64,000 nt of DNA from assembly GCF_014297595.2 (NCBI RefSeq), contig NZ_CP060414.2, forward strand, positions 930,001 through 994,000, written 5' to 3'. The position numbers were made by a program, and so were the translations under genes. Positions within the stretch are counted from its first letter, which is position 1; the number at the start of each line of letters is the position of its first letter. Shown here piece by piece: positions 1 to 10,912 of this stretch. The stretch is from Neisseria musculi. Its GTDB lineage: Bacteria; Pseudomonadota; Gammaproteobacteria; Burkholderiales; Neisseriaceae. The notes under the pieces were generated by a model, which saw only the letters and a program-made list of their open reading frames with translations, searched no databases and had not been told where the DNA came from.

Positions 1-8
1 AGCGCCGT

Positions 9-941
9 CTACTCTTTGCCGTTCTCCAACTCCGCCTGCGTTTTCGCCAGCGCCTGTTTCATCAGCGCCGCCGCTTTCGGGTTGCGGTTGAGTGTCTGAA
101 ACAGATTCCCAGCGGGTCGCTGCTCTGATTGTGTTGCGGCTGTCGGCTCTGCTCTGTCGAAGATGCCGCGCTGTTCTTGTCTGCCGTGTTGCTGCTCATA
201 GTTCTTTATGCTTTCTTGAAGTAGTTGCTGTTTGTCGGGTGTCCGCACGCCGCCGAACATGTCGGCTTCGGCAGGGTTGCCTTGTGCGGCGAGCAAATCA
301 TAATAGTTTTTCAGCAGAGTTGAAATGGCTTTTGCGCTTCTGCGGTGTTCGTCAAAGAAACGCACCAGTTCGCGGGCAACAGGCGGTAAATCGTCTTCAA
401 ACATGCCATGTTGGGCGAGATAATCGGCCACGCTGCCGCCGCTTTCGTGTATCTCGTTTATCTTTTCCACGGCTGCCGCAATGTCGGAGGAAATATCGGC
501 ATCGTGCATCGCGCCGTCTTTGATGTGGTTTTTGGCTTTCGCAATAGCGGGCGCGGCCTGCATCATGGCGTTTACCATGTTTTTCAGCCCTGCATCGGTG
601 CTTTCCACCATGCGGCTCAATGCGGGGCTGTTGCCATATGCACCATACAGCAGGGCATTGCGCAAACGCCTTACGCCGTCTTGGCTTAATTGGCCGTCCG
701 CCCCCACCATCTGCGCCTGAACCGTAGTAGGCATGCTGCCGACAAAATCGCGGATAAAGCCACGGTTGGCTGGCGTGTTGAGTTCTCCGTTTTCAGACGG
801 CACAAACGAGCCGAAATCGGGCAGGCGATCCGCATCGACACGCGCCTGCTCGAGCGCGCTCATGCCCAAGCCGCCGCCTTCGTTTGATGCCACCGCCTCC
901 CTGTTGGTGTCGATGCCCGCATCGGTAAAGCGGCTAATCAA
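9..941 (-). pseudogene. C-terminal remnant of a DdrB/ParB-like polyvalent phage or plasmid protein
   Basis: The reading frame gives 310 aa ending in a normal stop. Residues about 75-245 match my recollection of the DdrB-like ParB-superfamily domain (signature stretches RRLRNALLYGAYGN and MVESTDAGLKN), which is usually one module of a much larger polyvalent protein injected by phages or plasmids. No enzymatic motif is visible. The only start is a TTG with no convincing ribosome site, and the frame begins exactly where base composition drops from GC-rich to strongly AT-rich. I therefore infer loss of the 5' part, with this being the surviving tail. It may belong to the same phage ancestry as the Mu-like debris near 41 kb. 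Domain recognition is from memory and needs a profile search. Confidence 0.6.
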
Positions 942-1188
942 TACAGATTATACATAATTGAATATTTTTTATTTTTTAAGATGATGGATATATCATGAAA
1001 CCTATTGAGCAAACAAGAAATACAATCTAAATAATTAATATATACAGCCAATAATTTAATATATAAATTCATTTTAATAAAAACTCTTACCAAACATATT
1101 AATCCATTAAATTAATAATTTCTTGCAATTAAATATCTTGCTTAAAATTCTTAATCATTTTAACTTCATTCCATAGGAGACATTTACA

Positions 1189-1461
1189 ATGATTAAAACG
1201 TTAAATACAACTGAGATCCAAAATGTATCAGGTGGTTGGGTTGCCAATGCCATAGGTGGAATTGTCGGATCTTATAGAGCAGGATACGGCTATCTTGCAG
1301 GAGGAGGAAAGGATTCAAATAGATTTCTTGGAGCCGTGGCATTGGGAGGTGTTGGTGGATTATTCAGCCCAGTAAACAGAATACGTTCTGCAGCTTTAAC
1401 GGCAGGTGGCGCGTTTACGACCAGCGCAGTAGGCACAAGAATTGGAAGTCCATATTTTTAA
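1189..1461 (+). CDS. Class II-type bacteriocin precursor with double-glycine leader
   Basis: A 90-aa peptide begins MIKTLNTTEIQNVSGG, a textbook double-glycine leader (hydrophobic positions, Glu near -8, GG at -2/-1), so a C39-peptidase ABC exporter would cut after residue 16. The mature 74 residues are rich in glycine, with GxxxG-like patterns (GGIVG, AGYGYLAGGG, GAVALGGVGG) and small hydrophobic stretches, as in pore-forming class II bacteriocins and microcins. There are no cysteines. The start has a strong site (AGGAGA, 9 bp upstream). The gene lies in AT-rich DNA unlike its neighbours, a sign of transfer. No exporter gene is present in the window, so export must rely on a transporter elsewhere. 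The next gene begins 2 nt downstream and is a likely immunity protein. Confidence 0.82.
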   Translation: MIKTLNTTEIQNVSGGWVANAIGGIVGSYRAGYGYLAGGGKDSNRFLGAVALGGVGGLFSPVNRIRSAALTAGGAFTTSAVGTRIGSPYF

Positions 1462-1463
1462 AA

Positions 1464-1640
1464 ATGAAAATATGGGCAAGATATGTTTCGCCAATACTGT
1501 GTATAGCTATATCCACAGCCGTTATAACACTGGGAATAAAATATCTTTTTCCCAATAAATATATGTTTTATTGGCAAATTTCTATCAGTATGTTCGTAAC
1601 AGGGATACTGCTGCGCTGGTTTAATCGAACTGAACGTTGA
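1464..1640 (+). CDS. Putative bacteriocin immunity protein, 58 aa, two membrane segments
   Basis: A complete ORF (ATG to TGA) starts 2 nt after the bacteriocin stop, so the two are probably translationally coupled. The 58-aa product begins MKIWARYVSP and shows two hydrophobic segments, about residues 8-27 and 33-52, separated by a short NK/Y turn, and ends in a basic tail (RWFNRTER). Small membrane proteins with two or three helices encoded directly after a double-glycine bacteriocin are typically immunity proteins (as for colicin V). Function is inferred from position and topology only; I recognise no family. Its 3' end overlaps a degenerate reading on the other strand. Confidence 0.6.
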   Translation: MKIWARYVSPILCIAISTAVITLGIKYLFPNKYMFYWQISISMFVTGILLRWFNRTER

Positions 1641-1743
1641 ATTTGATTTTCAGATCTTTCAATGTTGTTTGGAATATTTTCAGCGTTAGGTAGAACAGGT
1701 CTTTCTGTAATTTCCACTTACTTAAGTAGGCTGTATCAAAGCC
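1621..1743 (-). pseudogene. Short coding-like relic, possibly the tail of a bacterial sugar transferase
   Basis: The minus strand reads 40 sense codons to a stop, containing YLSKWKLQKDLFYLTLKIFQ. The spacing of Y, W, D and LTLK resembles the extreme C-terminus of bacterial sugar transferases, but the match is weak and from memory. There is no start; the upstream side runs into the inverted DUS at 1744. It overlaps the last 20 nt of the putative immunity gene. It could be chance. Confidence 0.25.
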
Positions 1744-1780
1744 AGGTCGTCTGAAAAGCCGTTTTCAGACGACCTTTTTA
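1744..1780 (+). terminator. Inverted DUS terminator in the AGGTCGTCTGAA dialect
   Basis: AGGTCGTCTGAAAA, a short loop, its reverse complement and a run of T form a strong hairpin after the bacteriocin pair. Both arms carry T at position 4 (AGGTCG) instead of the AGGCCG used elsewhere in this window, matching the DUS variant described for the N. mucosa group. Confidence 0.8.
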
Positions 1781-1874
1781 AACTGTATAAGCGATTTATT
1801 CACAGACTTTTAAAAAATTTATTTTTATAAAGAAAATATATATAACAATAATGCTACAAAAACCGACTTTCTGT

Positions 1875-1902
1875 CTTGAGTTATCCACAGGAATCCCTAT
1901 AT
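1875..1902 (+). promoter_or_regulatory. Heat-shock (sigma-32/RpoH-type) promoter of clpB
   Basis: CTTGAG at 1875 and CCCTATAT at 1895, 14 bp apart, closely match the RpoH consensus (CTTGAAA / CCCCATNT). The pair lies 39 nt upstream of the clpB start, and clpB is a classic RpoH target. Confidence 0.65.
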
Positions 1903-1940
1903 AGCCGTTAACGTAATATCAAACCAAAGGAAACCGAAAG

Positions 1941-4511
<2,571 letters not shown>

Positions 4512-4527
4512 GCATTTGAAGCCGTTA

Positions 4528-4602
4528 TCGTGAACCCGCTTTATTTCCGTTACGTTGCCGGGCGTACTGCCCGGTGCCGAAAATAAAGTAGATTCTCGAC
4601 AT
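4528..4602. repeat. Short Correia-like element (internally deleted)
   Basis: The ends read TCGTGAACCCGCTTTATTTCCG and, inverted, CGAAAATAAAGTAGATTCTCGA. They match the ends of the longer elements at 6365, 38523 and 53081, but most of the middle is missing. Confidence 0.5.
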
Positions 4603-4608
4603 AATCAC

Positions 4609-4637
4609 AGGCCGTCTGAAAATGTTTCAGACGGCCT
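4609..4637. terminator. Bidirectional inverted-DUS terminator between clpB and the deoxynucleoside kinase gene
   Basis: AGGCCGTCTGAAAAT with its inverted partner forms a 13-bp stem between two convergent genes. Confidence 0.8.
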
Positions 4638-4667
4638 GTGATTCTTTCTCTATGCCCAACCCGATAA

Positions 4668-5315
4668 TTACACTTCGTTCAGATTCAGATAATGGCGGCT
4701 GCCCTGCATATCGCTCATGGCGCGCAACAGCATTTCGAAGTGGTCGTCATTGTTGATGAAATCCAGCTCATCGGCATTGGCAATCAAGAGCGGTGAGTTT
4801 TGATAGAGATGGAAAAAGCGGCGGTATTCGTCTTGAATCTGCCCCAGATAACCCGGCGGAAAAACATTCATCATGCTGCCTTGCCGTTTTTGCAGGCGTT
4901 TTTGCGCGTTTTCATCTGAAGTCTGCAAATAGATCACCAAATCGGGCACCGGGTATTCGGGCATAATCTTGCGCTTCATCTGCCAAAACAGGGTTTGTTC
5001 GTTGGCCGGGTCGCTGCCTTTGAGCACGACCGGCACGAAAATCTGGTCTTTTTCAAGCAGAAAATCGGCGATGATGCACTCGTTTTTTTCTTCTTCGGTG
5101 TTAATCAGCTCCACTGCTTCGGTGCGGCGCATCAGAAAATACAGCTCGGTGGCCAGGCCGTGGTTGGCGGCATTCAGATAAAACTGTTCCAAAAAGGGGT
5201 TGCGCTCGGGGCTTTCGGTTAAATGCAGGGCATCGAAATATTCTGCCAGGCGGCGGCTCAGCTCGGATTTGCCGCTGCCGATGGAACCTTCTACTACGAT
5301 ATAACGGTGGTGCAT
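4668..5315 (-). CDS. Deoxynucleoside kinase (deoxyadenosine/deoxyguanosine kinase family)
   Basis: The 215-aa protein has an N-terminal P-loop GSIGSGKS (10-17), followed by ESPERNPFLEQFY, the region that in this family carries the catalytic Glu and substrate-binding residues. A lid-like Arg/Lys segment (QKRLQKRQGS) lies near residue 145. The family phosphorylates deoxynucleosides with ATP for salvage. The exact substrate cannot be read from sequence; dA/dG are the usual ones. It follows folK on the same strand with a 44-nt gap, so the two are probably cotranscribed, an order seen in other betaproteobacteria. Confidence 0.85.
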   Translation of the reverse strand: MHHRYIVVEGSIGSGKSELSRRLAEYFDALHLTESPERNPFLEQFYLNAANHGLATELYFLMRRTEAVELINTEEEKNECIIADFLLEKDQIFVPVVLKGSDPANEQTLFWQMKRKIMPEYPVPDLVIYLQTSDENAQKRLQKRQGSMMNVFPPGYLGQIQDEYRRFFHLYQNSPLLIANADELDFINNDDHFEMLLRAMSDMQGSRHYLNLNEV

Positions 5316-5359
5316 GATGGATGGTCTCTCCGTGGTGTCGGGTGGTTGCCGGTTAAGTT

Positions 5360-5884
5360 TCAGACGGCCTGTTTGCGGCCGTCTGAAAACACGGGCGCGG
5401 CTTCGGTTACGGCGATGCCGCCGCTGCCCAATCGTTCTGCCAAATCTGCCGCGCGGCCGTGGTTGCCCAGCCGGAAATCGGGGGCGATTTCGGCCAGCGG
5501 GCGCATCACGAAACTGCGCTCGTGGGCGCGCGGGTGCGGCAGGGTGAGACAGGGTGTGCTGCCGGATTCACCGTTGTAGTCGATGATGTCCAAATCGAGC
5601 GTGCGCGGGGCATTGCGGAAGCTGCGCTCGCGCCCGAAGCTGCTTTCGATACTGTTTAACACAGCCAGCAGCTGCTCCGCGTCCAAACGGGTAGACACGA
5701 TGCAGACGGCGTTAATAAAATCGGGCTGGTCAGCATAGCCCACGGGCGCGGTAATATAGAGTGAAGATGTGCGCAGCAGTTCAATCTGCGGATGCCCTGC
5801 AATGATTTGCAAGGCTGTTTTTATCTGCTGTTTGGGATTGTTCAGATTGCTGCCCAACGCAATGACGGCGGTGTTGGATATCAT
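5360..5884 (-). CDS. folK: 2-amino-4-hydroxy-6-hydroxymethyldihydropteridine pyrophosphokinase (HPPK)
   Basis: At 174 aa, within the HPPK range, it begins with the family signature ALGSNLNNP and contains the catalytic-loop motif TLDLDIIDYNG preceded by GRERSFRNAPR. It transfers pyrophosphate from ATP to 6-hydroxymethyl-dihydropterin in folate synthesis. The last codons are built from a DUS (FSDGRKQAV), so the uptake sequence is used as coding sequence. It sits between the SirB2-like gene and the deoxynucleoside kinase on the same strand. Confidence 0.95.
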   Translation of the reverse strand: MISNTAVIALGSNLNNPKQQIKTALQIIAGHPQIELLRTSSLYITAPVGYADQPDFINAVCIVSTRLDAEQLLAVLNSIESSFGRERSFRNAPRTLDLDIIDYNGESGSTPCLTLPHPRAHERSFVMRPLAEIAPDFRLGNHGRAADLAERLGSGGIAVTEAAPVFSDGRKQAV

Positions 5885-5899
5885 GTTTCAGACGGCCTG

Positions 5900-6271
5900 T
5901 CAAAGTGGTTTGTAACGCGCCAGATAAATGATTGCCGCCACGCACAGCATCGATAAACCATATCCCGCCCATGCTTTGCCGGTTTTCGGCTGCGCGCGCA
6001 CGGTTATCATGCCCAAACCGATATAACCCAACAGCAGCAGCAGTTTCACGCCCAGCCAGTTTGCATTGCCAAACGGGGTGAAATGGGTGATTTTCATCAG
6101 CCACAGGCCGGTAAACAGCAGCAGCGTGTCGTTGAAATGAGGGAGGATTTTCAGGATTTTCGGCAGTGGTTTGGCGGGTTTGGCGGCGCGCAGCCAAAAG
6201 CGCAGGTTGAACAGCAGCACGGTAACGGCCGCAAACAGCATATGGCTGTGTTTCACAATGATATATTGCAT
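5900..6271 (-). CDS. SirB2 family inner-membrane protein
   Basis: A 123-aa, very hydrophobic protein with about four transmembrane helices (roughly 8-25, 45-62, 70-90, 103-120). The opening IIVKHSHMLFAAVTVLLFNLRF with its KxxH pattern is typical of SirB2/YchQ. The name comes from a Salmonella invasion regulator, but the molecular function is unknown. It starts 16 nt upstream of folK and is probably in the same operon. A DUS lies just upstream. Confidence 0.82.
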   Translation of the reverse strand: MQYIIVKHSHMLFAAVTVLLFNLRFWLRAAKPAKPLPKILKILPHFNDTLLLFTGLWLMKITHFTPFGNANWLGVKLLLLLGYIGLGMITVRAQPKTGKAWAGYGLSMLCVAAIIYLARYKPL

Positions 6272-6364
6272 GGTATTTTGGTTGGTGTTTTCAGACGGCC
6301 TGTATTGTAACCCGAAACCGCCATCGATTCTGCATTCTTCGGCAGTATTCGGGTATTCGCCGGC

Positions 6365-6519
6365 ATAGTGAACCCACTTTGTTTCCGTTGCGGCATTTCT
6401 GTGCCTCAGCCAAAGGGAACGGTTTTGCCGGCCGCCTGTGTGGCGGCAGAATCGGTTTGGTATTGTCTGTACTGTCTGCGGCTTGCTGCCTTGTGTCGGA
6501 AAAAAGTGGGATTCACTAT
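6365..6519. repeat. Correia-like element, full-length type
   Basis: The terminal inverted repeats ATAGTGAACCCACTTTGTTTCCG and CGGAAAAAAGTGGGATTCACTAT enclose about 110 bp, including the internal CAAAGGGAACGGTTTTGC / AGAATCGG segment typical of Correia repeat enclosed elements. The ends differ from the meningococcal TATAGTGGATTAACAAA type. It fills the space between der and the SirB2-like gene. Confidence 0.65.
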
Positions 6520-6556
6520 TAAAGCAGGGTTCGCTGTAACGATTATGATTAAACCG

Positions 6557-6608
6557 AGGCCGTCTGAAAAACGGGCGGCTTTTGCGGCATGCGCTTTTCA
6601 GACGGCCT
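6557..6608 (-). terminator. DUS-based terminator downstream of der
   Basis: AGGCCGTCTGAAAA and its inverted copy, separated by a 24-nt GC-rich loop, lie 34 nt after the der stop on the minus strand. Confidence 0.6.
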
Positions 6609-6641
6609 AAACGTATTTTGTAACAACACGGGTGGATCTGT

Positions 6642-8099
6642 TTATTTGTTGTGCAGCTTTTTCACACTCACTTTGGCCTTCTTTTTCAAGCGGTTTTTTG
6701 TTTCTTTGCGCCCTTCGCGTTTTTCGATGCGGTTGCTCAACGCCGCACGGCGCAGCGGTTTTTTCTTGGGTTTGTCTTGCGCTTCTTCGTAGGGATTTTC
6801 CGACACATTGTATTGGATGCGCAGCGGCGTGCCCTGCAGATTGAAGGCTTTGCGGAAGGTTTGGGTGAGATAGCGGGTGTAGCTGTCGGAAACGGCCTGC
6901 AATGAATTGCCGTGTATCACGATAACGGGCGGATTCATGCCGCCCTGATGGGCATAGCGCATTTTCGGGCGCACCAAACCGGCTCGCGGCGGGGCTTGGC
7001 GTTCGAGTGCCGCCTGCAGAACGCGGGTGATTTTCGGCGTGGGCATTTTCATCATGGCGGCGTTGTAGGCCGATTGGATGCTCTCAAACAGGCTGTCGAT
7101 GCCGCGCTCTTTCAGCGCGGAAATATAGTGGAACTTGGCGAAATCGAGAAAATAGAGTTTGCGGGCAATATCGCGCTTCACTTGTTCGCGCCGCTCCTGG
7201 CTGATGCCGTCCCATTTGTTTACCGCCACCACCAGCGCCCTGCCCGCTTCGAGGGCGAAACCGGCAATGGTGGCATCTTGGTCGGCGATGTCCTGCTGCG
7301 CATCCAACACCAGCACGGCCACGTTGGCCGCCTCAACGGCCTGCATGGCTTTAATCACCGAAAATTTCTCAACCGCTTCTTCCACTTTGCCGCGCCGGCG
7401 CACGCCTGCGGTGTCGATGATGGTAAACGGTTTGCCGGCACGCTCAAAATCGATGTGGATGCTGTCGCGGGTGGTGCCGGCCATGTCGAAGGCAATCACG
7501 CGCTCTTCGCCGAGAATGGCGTTTACCAGCGTGGATTTGCCCACGTTGGGGCGGCCGATAACGGCAAACACGGGGTGTTTGGGCGCAGCGGTTTCTTCTT
7601 CGACATCGGGAAAATGTTCCAAAACCGCTTCTATCAGGTCATACACACCATCGCCGTGTGCGCCGGAAACTACATACGGCTCCCCCAAAGCCAGCTCGTA
7701 AAATTCGGCGGCCAACACGGCCCGGTCGGCACCCTCGCCTTTGTTCACGGCCAGATACACAGGGCGCGGGCTTTGGCGCAGGCGGTCGGCGATGATTTTG
7801 TCTTGCGGGGTCAGGCCGGTGCGGCCGTCAACCAGAAATACCACTGCATCGGCTTCGTCTACCGCCTGCAGGGTCTGCTTGGCCATTTCGTGCAGAATGC
7901 CGCTGTCCACCACCGGCTCGAAGCCGCCTGTATCGATAACCAGATAAGGTTTGCTGCCCCCCCTGCCGTGGCCGTAGTGGCGGTCGCGGGTGAGGCCGGG
8001 CAGGTCGTGCACCAAAGCATCCCTACTGCGCGTGAGGCGGTTGAACAAGGTGGATTTGCCCACATTGGGGCGGCCGACTAGGGCGATGGTGGGTTTCAT
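6642..8099 (-). CDS. der: Ribosome biogenesis GTPase Der (EngA)
   Basis: The start is placed at 8099 ([17 protein letters not shown]), giving 485 aa; the open frame runs 58 codons further upstream, but that part is unconserved and crosses a DUS. Two tandem GTPase domains are visible: the first P-loop GRPNVGKS at 9-16 with DLPGLTRD switch, the second P-loop GRPNVGKST around residue 185 with DMAGTTRDS and NKWD. A KH-like domain follows, then a lysine-rich tail ([14 protein letters not shown] onwards) typical of Neisseria. Der acts in 50S subunit maturation. yfgM and hisS lie upstream on the same strand but are separated by a 400-bp gap. Confidence 0.96.
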   Translation of the reverse strand: MKPTIALVGRPNVGKSTLFNRLTRSRDALVHDLPGLTRDRHYGHGRGGSKPYLVIDTGGFEPVVDSGILHEMAKQTLQAVDEADAVVFLVDGRTGLTPQDKIIADRLRQSPRPVYLAVNKGEGADRAVLAAEFYELALGEPYVVSGAHGDGVYDLIEAVLEHFPDVEEETAAPKHPVFAVIGRPNVGKSTLVNAILGEERVIAFDMAGTTRDSIHIDFERAGKPFTIIDTAGVRRRGKVEEAVEKFSVIKAMQAVEAANVAVLVLDAQQDIADQDATIAGFALEAGRALVVAVNKWDGISQERREQVKRDIARKLYFLDFAKFHYISALKERGIDSLFESIQSAYNAAMMKMPTPKITRVLQAALERQAPPRAGLVRPKMRYAHQGGMNPPVIVIHGNSLQAVSDSYTRYLTQTFRKAFNLQGTPLRIQYNVSENPYEEAQDKPKKKPLRRAALSNRIEKREGRKETKNRLKKKAKVSVKKLHNK

Positions 8100-8498
8100 A
8101 TTTTTGCTTTCTGTGTCAGGCCGTCTGAAAAGTTTCAGGCGGCAAGCAGGTGCTGTATAGACACCCCTCTTTAAAATCATTACAGCGTTGGTTTGCGTCG
8201 GCTGTATTCTGCAGCACAGGGGTTTGAGATGATACGCCGTCAAACAAAAGGGCTTGCAGAAAGCTTCCTGCAAGCCTACTGTTTTCAGACGGCCTGAAAC
8301 CTTTGCAAAAAAACCAATTTAAACTTGAAAACGTTTGTGCTCCGCCATTTTCTCGTAGGCAGGAATCCAATACAATTTTCACAAGTCGTTGAAATCAAAC
8401 AACAGTTAATTTTAAAAGGCCGGATTCCCACCTACACGGGAATGACGACAATCGGATGTTTCAGACGGCCTAAACGGATTTTGCAAAGGTCTTGGCCT
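8100..8498. other. Gene-free spacer with DUS copies and a dRS3-type repeat
   Basis: No ORF is credible here. The stretch holds DUS copies at about 8119, 8284 and 8460 and a perfect dRS3 unit (separate entry). Promoter signals for der are expected here but I see no strong ones. Confidence 0.6.
8424..8443. repeat. dRS3 repeat unit
   Basis: ATTCCC-ACCTACAC-GGGAAT matches the 20-bp neisserial dRS3 consensus ATTCCC-N8-GGGAAT exactly. dRS3 units are known insertion targets for MDA-type filamentous phages and are components of NIME arrays. Here it is solitary. Confidence 0.8.
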
Positions 8499-9128
8499 TT
8501 ATTTTAATTGGTCGGCCTTAAACTGCACCGACTCCCTATTGGCGGCATCTTTGGGCAGCTGCGCCAAAGCCTGCCCGTAAGCCTGCAAGGCTTCTTTGTT
8601 TTTGCCCTGTGCCAAATAAATATCGCCTTTGGTTTCCAAAAGCAGGGGTTCGAAAGCGGGGGCAACTTTGGTGTTTGAGGCGGCGAGAGCTTCTTCATAT
8701 TGGTTTTGCTGCAAACGTACAACTGCCAAACGCTGGGCAGCCATTGCCTGCACAACCGGGTCTTTCTGGTTGTCTAGCACCCAGTTCAAATGGTTGGCGG
8801 CGGTGTCATAGCTGCCTTTGTCGAACTCTGTGCCGGCCACCATAAACGCGGCCTGTGCGGCAGCAGTCGTGCCGCTGTAATTCTGCTGGAGATTGCGTAA
8901 ATCAGCGTTTACTGCTTTGGCATCGGCGTTGCTTTGCGCTTTTTCAACCAGCTGCGTCAGTACGGCTGCGGCCTCTTGGTCTTTTTTTACCTGATGGTTT
9001 TGATAAACCACATAACCCAAATAGCCTAAGGCGGCGGCCACCAATGCGGCAAACAGCCAACGCCCCCAGCTTTTCCAGAAATATTTGAAATTTTCGAGCT
9101 CTTCCTGCTCTTGGATATGTGCAGCCAT
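8499..9128 (-). CDS. yfgM: YfgM-like ancillary SecYEG translocon subunit
   Basis: A 209-aa protein with a short cytoplasmic N-terminus (EQEELENFKYFWKSWGRW), one membrane helix (about 24-43, LFAALVAAALGYLGYVVYQ) and a periplasmic tetratricopeptide-like region to the end. The opening and size match YfgM, a bitopic protein that links the SecYEG translocon to periplasmic chaperones such as PpiD. It abuts hisS (1-nt spacing), an order shared with enterobacteria (hisS-yfgM-bamB-der), although bamB is missing between it and der. Confidence 0.88.
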   Translation of the reverse strand: MAAHIQEQEELENFKYFWKSWGRWLFAALVAAALGYLGYVVYQNHQVKKDQEAAAVLTQLVEKAQSNADAKAVNADLRNLQQNYSGTTAAAQAAFMVAGTEFDKGSYDTAANHLNWVLDNQKDPVVQAMAAQRLAVVRLQQNQYEEALAASNTKVAPAFEPLLLETKGDIYLAQGKNKEALQAYGQALAQLPKDAANRESVQFKADQLK

Positions 9129-10424
9129 TTAAGCATTCTTCCATTGTTGTAGGGTGGAAACCAACAGGGCGGCATCAAGGGTGGTTTGGCCGTGGGTGCC
9201 CTGTAGGTCTTTAAGGGTAACCGTGCCGTCTGAAAGCTCGTTCTGAGCCACAATCAGGGCGAAGCGTGCACCGCCGGCATCGGCTTTTTTCATCTGTGCT
9301 TTCAGGCTTTGGCTGCCGGTGTGTTGCAGCACATCGAATCCGGCATCGCGCAGGGTTTGGGCATGTTTCATCACTTGCAAAGCGGTGCCTTCGCCTTGGT
9401 GCATGGCGTAAACATCTGGTGCGGCCCGATAAGCCAGTGCGCCGTATTCCCGCACCAGCAGCAGCAGGCGTTCCACCCCCATGGCAAAGCCGATAGACGG
9501 CGCAGGTTTGCCGCCCAGCTCTTCAATCAGGCCGTCATAACGGCCGCCGCCGCAAACGGTGGCCTGTGCGCCAAGCTTGTCGGTTGTCCATTCGAACACG
9601 GTTTGGTTGTAGTAGTCCAAACCGCGAACCAAACGGGGGTTTTCCATATAGGCAATATCCAAGCCCTCGAGCATGGCTTTAAATGAGGCGTAGTGCGCAC
9701 GCGATGCTCCGCCCAGATATTCGGTCAAGTGCGGTGCGTTATTGCAGATTACCTGCAAATCGGGTTTTTTGCTGTCGAGCACACGCAGGGGGTTGGTGTA
9801 CAGACGGCGTTTGCTGTCTTCATCGAGCTTGTCTTTGTGGCTGCCCAGATAAGACACCAGCGCCGCACGGTGGGCGGCGCGCTCTTCGCGGTTGCCCAGG
9901 CTGTTGATTTCCAAAACCAGATAGTCGCGTATGCCCAATTCGTTCCATAAGTCTGCCGACATAGCAATGATTTCGGCATCGATATCGGGACCTTCGAAAC
10001 CCAGGGCTTCCACACCCACCTGGTGAAACTGGCGGTAACGCCCTTTCTGCGGGCGTTCGCGGCGGAACATCGGCCCCATATACCATAATTTTTGCGGGCC
10101 GTTATACAGCAGGTTGTGTTCGACCACCGCACGCAGGCAGGATGCCGTACCTTCGGGGCGCAAACTCAGGCTGAGCTTATCGTTGGAATCGGCAAAGCTA
10201 TACATCTCTTTGCCGACCACATCGGTTTCTTCGCCGATGGAGCGCACAAACAGGCCGGTTTGCTCCACAATGGGGGTGCGGATTTGGCTGTAACCGTAGC
10301 GGCGCGCCCAGCGGGTAACGGTGTCTTCAAATGCCTGCCAAAAGGCGGCAGTGAGTTTGAAATCTTTCTGCTCCACCGGCAGAAGGTCGTTCATGCCTTT
10401 AACGGCTTGGATTTTTTGTCCCAT
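9129..10424 (-). CDS. hisS: Histidyl-tRNA synthetase
   Basis: The 431-aa class II synthetase shows motif 2 ([17 protein letters not shown]), the histidine-specific loop [15 protein letters not shown], motif 3 ([12 protein letters not shown]) and the C-terminal anticodon-binding domain from about residue 330. It charges tRNA-His with histidine in the cytosol. It starts [16 protein letters not shown], the usual HisRS opening. It is the first gene of a hisS-yfgM unit. An upstream DUS separates it from the 131-aa gene. Confidence 0.97.
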   Translation of the reverse strand: MGQKIQAVKGMNDLLPVEQKDFKLTAAFWQAFEDTVTRWARRYGYSQIRTPIVEQTGLFVRSIGEETDVVGKEMYSFADSNDKLSLSLRPEGTASCLRAVVEHNLLYNGPQKLWYMGPMFRRERPQKGRYRQFHQVGVEALGFEGPDIDAEIIAMSADLWNELGIRDYLVLEINSLGNREERAAHRAALVSYLGSHKDKLDEDSKRRLYTNPLRVLDSKKPDLQVICNNAPHLTEYLGGASRAHYASFKAMLEGLDIAYMENPRLVRGLDYYNQTVFEWTTDKLGAQATVCGGGRYDGLIEELGGKPAPSIGFAMGVERLLLLVREYGALAYRAAPDVYAMHQGEGTALQVMKHAQTLRDAGFDVLQHTGSQSLKAQMKKADAGGARFALIVAQNELSDGTVTLKDLQGTHGQTTLDAALLVSTLQQWKNA

Positions 10425-10460
10425 AGTATTTCGATATCCGCATTCTTTTCAGACGGCCTG

Positions 10461-10856
10461 TTATTCGATGCCGCTGTTGGTAAACTGGCGCAGCATACTG
10501 GTGGTCAAACCGGCAAATTGTCTGTATTTTTCGGACTGGCCGCTTTCTTTATCCAAATCGACAGAAACCAACACACCGCTTTTATTGCCGTAAAGCATGG
10601 TGTTTTCAATTTCCCAAACCTGTTTCTTGCCTGATACGGCAGGCGAAACAAAAGCCTGTATCATCTCGCCGGAAGGCAGGTTCTGCAAAATCAGGCTTTT
10701 TTTAACATTGTCGAGCAAATCTGCGCCCACAAACTGAAACGGGTTCACGGCCATGTCGCTCACACCCTGATAAGTGTAGATAAACACTTTGTGTTCTACT
10801 TTCGGATTGTTGAGCAGATAAAGCCTTAACAGTAATTCGCGTAAATCGGGTGCCAT
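10461..10856 (-). CDS. Conserved hypothetical protein, 131 aa
   Basis: The product starts MAPDLRELLLRLYLLNNPKVEHKVF. It is soluble and mixed alpha/beta by appearance, with no signal peptide, membrane helix or motif that I recognise. The ATG has a plausible site (GAGGTGAAAG). It lies between ispG and hisS on the same strand with 37-56 nt gaps, so it may be cotranscribed. I cannot assign a function. Confidence 0.7.
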   Translation of the reverse strand: MAPDLRELLLRLYLLNNPKVEHKVFIYTYQGVSDMAVNPFQFVGADLLDNVKKSLILQNLPSGEMIQAFVSPAVSGKKQVWEIENTMLYGNKSGVLVSVDLDKESGQSEKYRQFAGLTTSMLRQFTNSGIE

Positions 10857-10912
10857 CTTTCACCTCGCTTTGTTTGAATATTGGAGGCCGTCTGAAAATA
10901 TAACGACAGGTT

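Noticed and set aside
6912..8081. 389-aa plus-strand ORF antisense to der
   Set aside because: Pure shadow of the GC-rich, biased codons of der; no start signal and composition (His/Gly/Phe-rich) typical of antisense frames.
8100..8273. N-terminal extension of Der by 58 residues
   Set aside because: The family start MKPTIALVG lies at 8099; upstream codons cross a DUS and have no conserved features.
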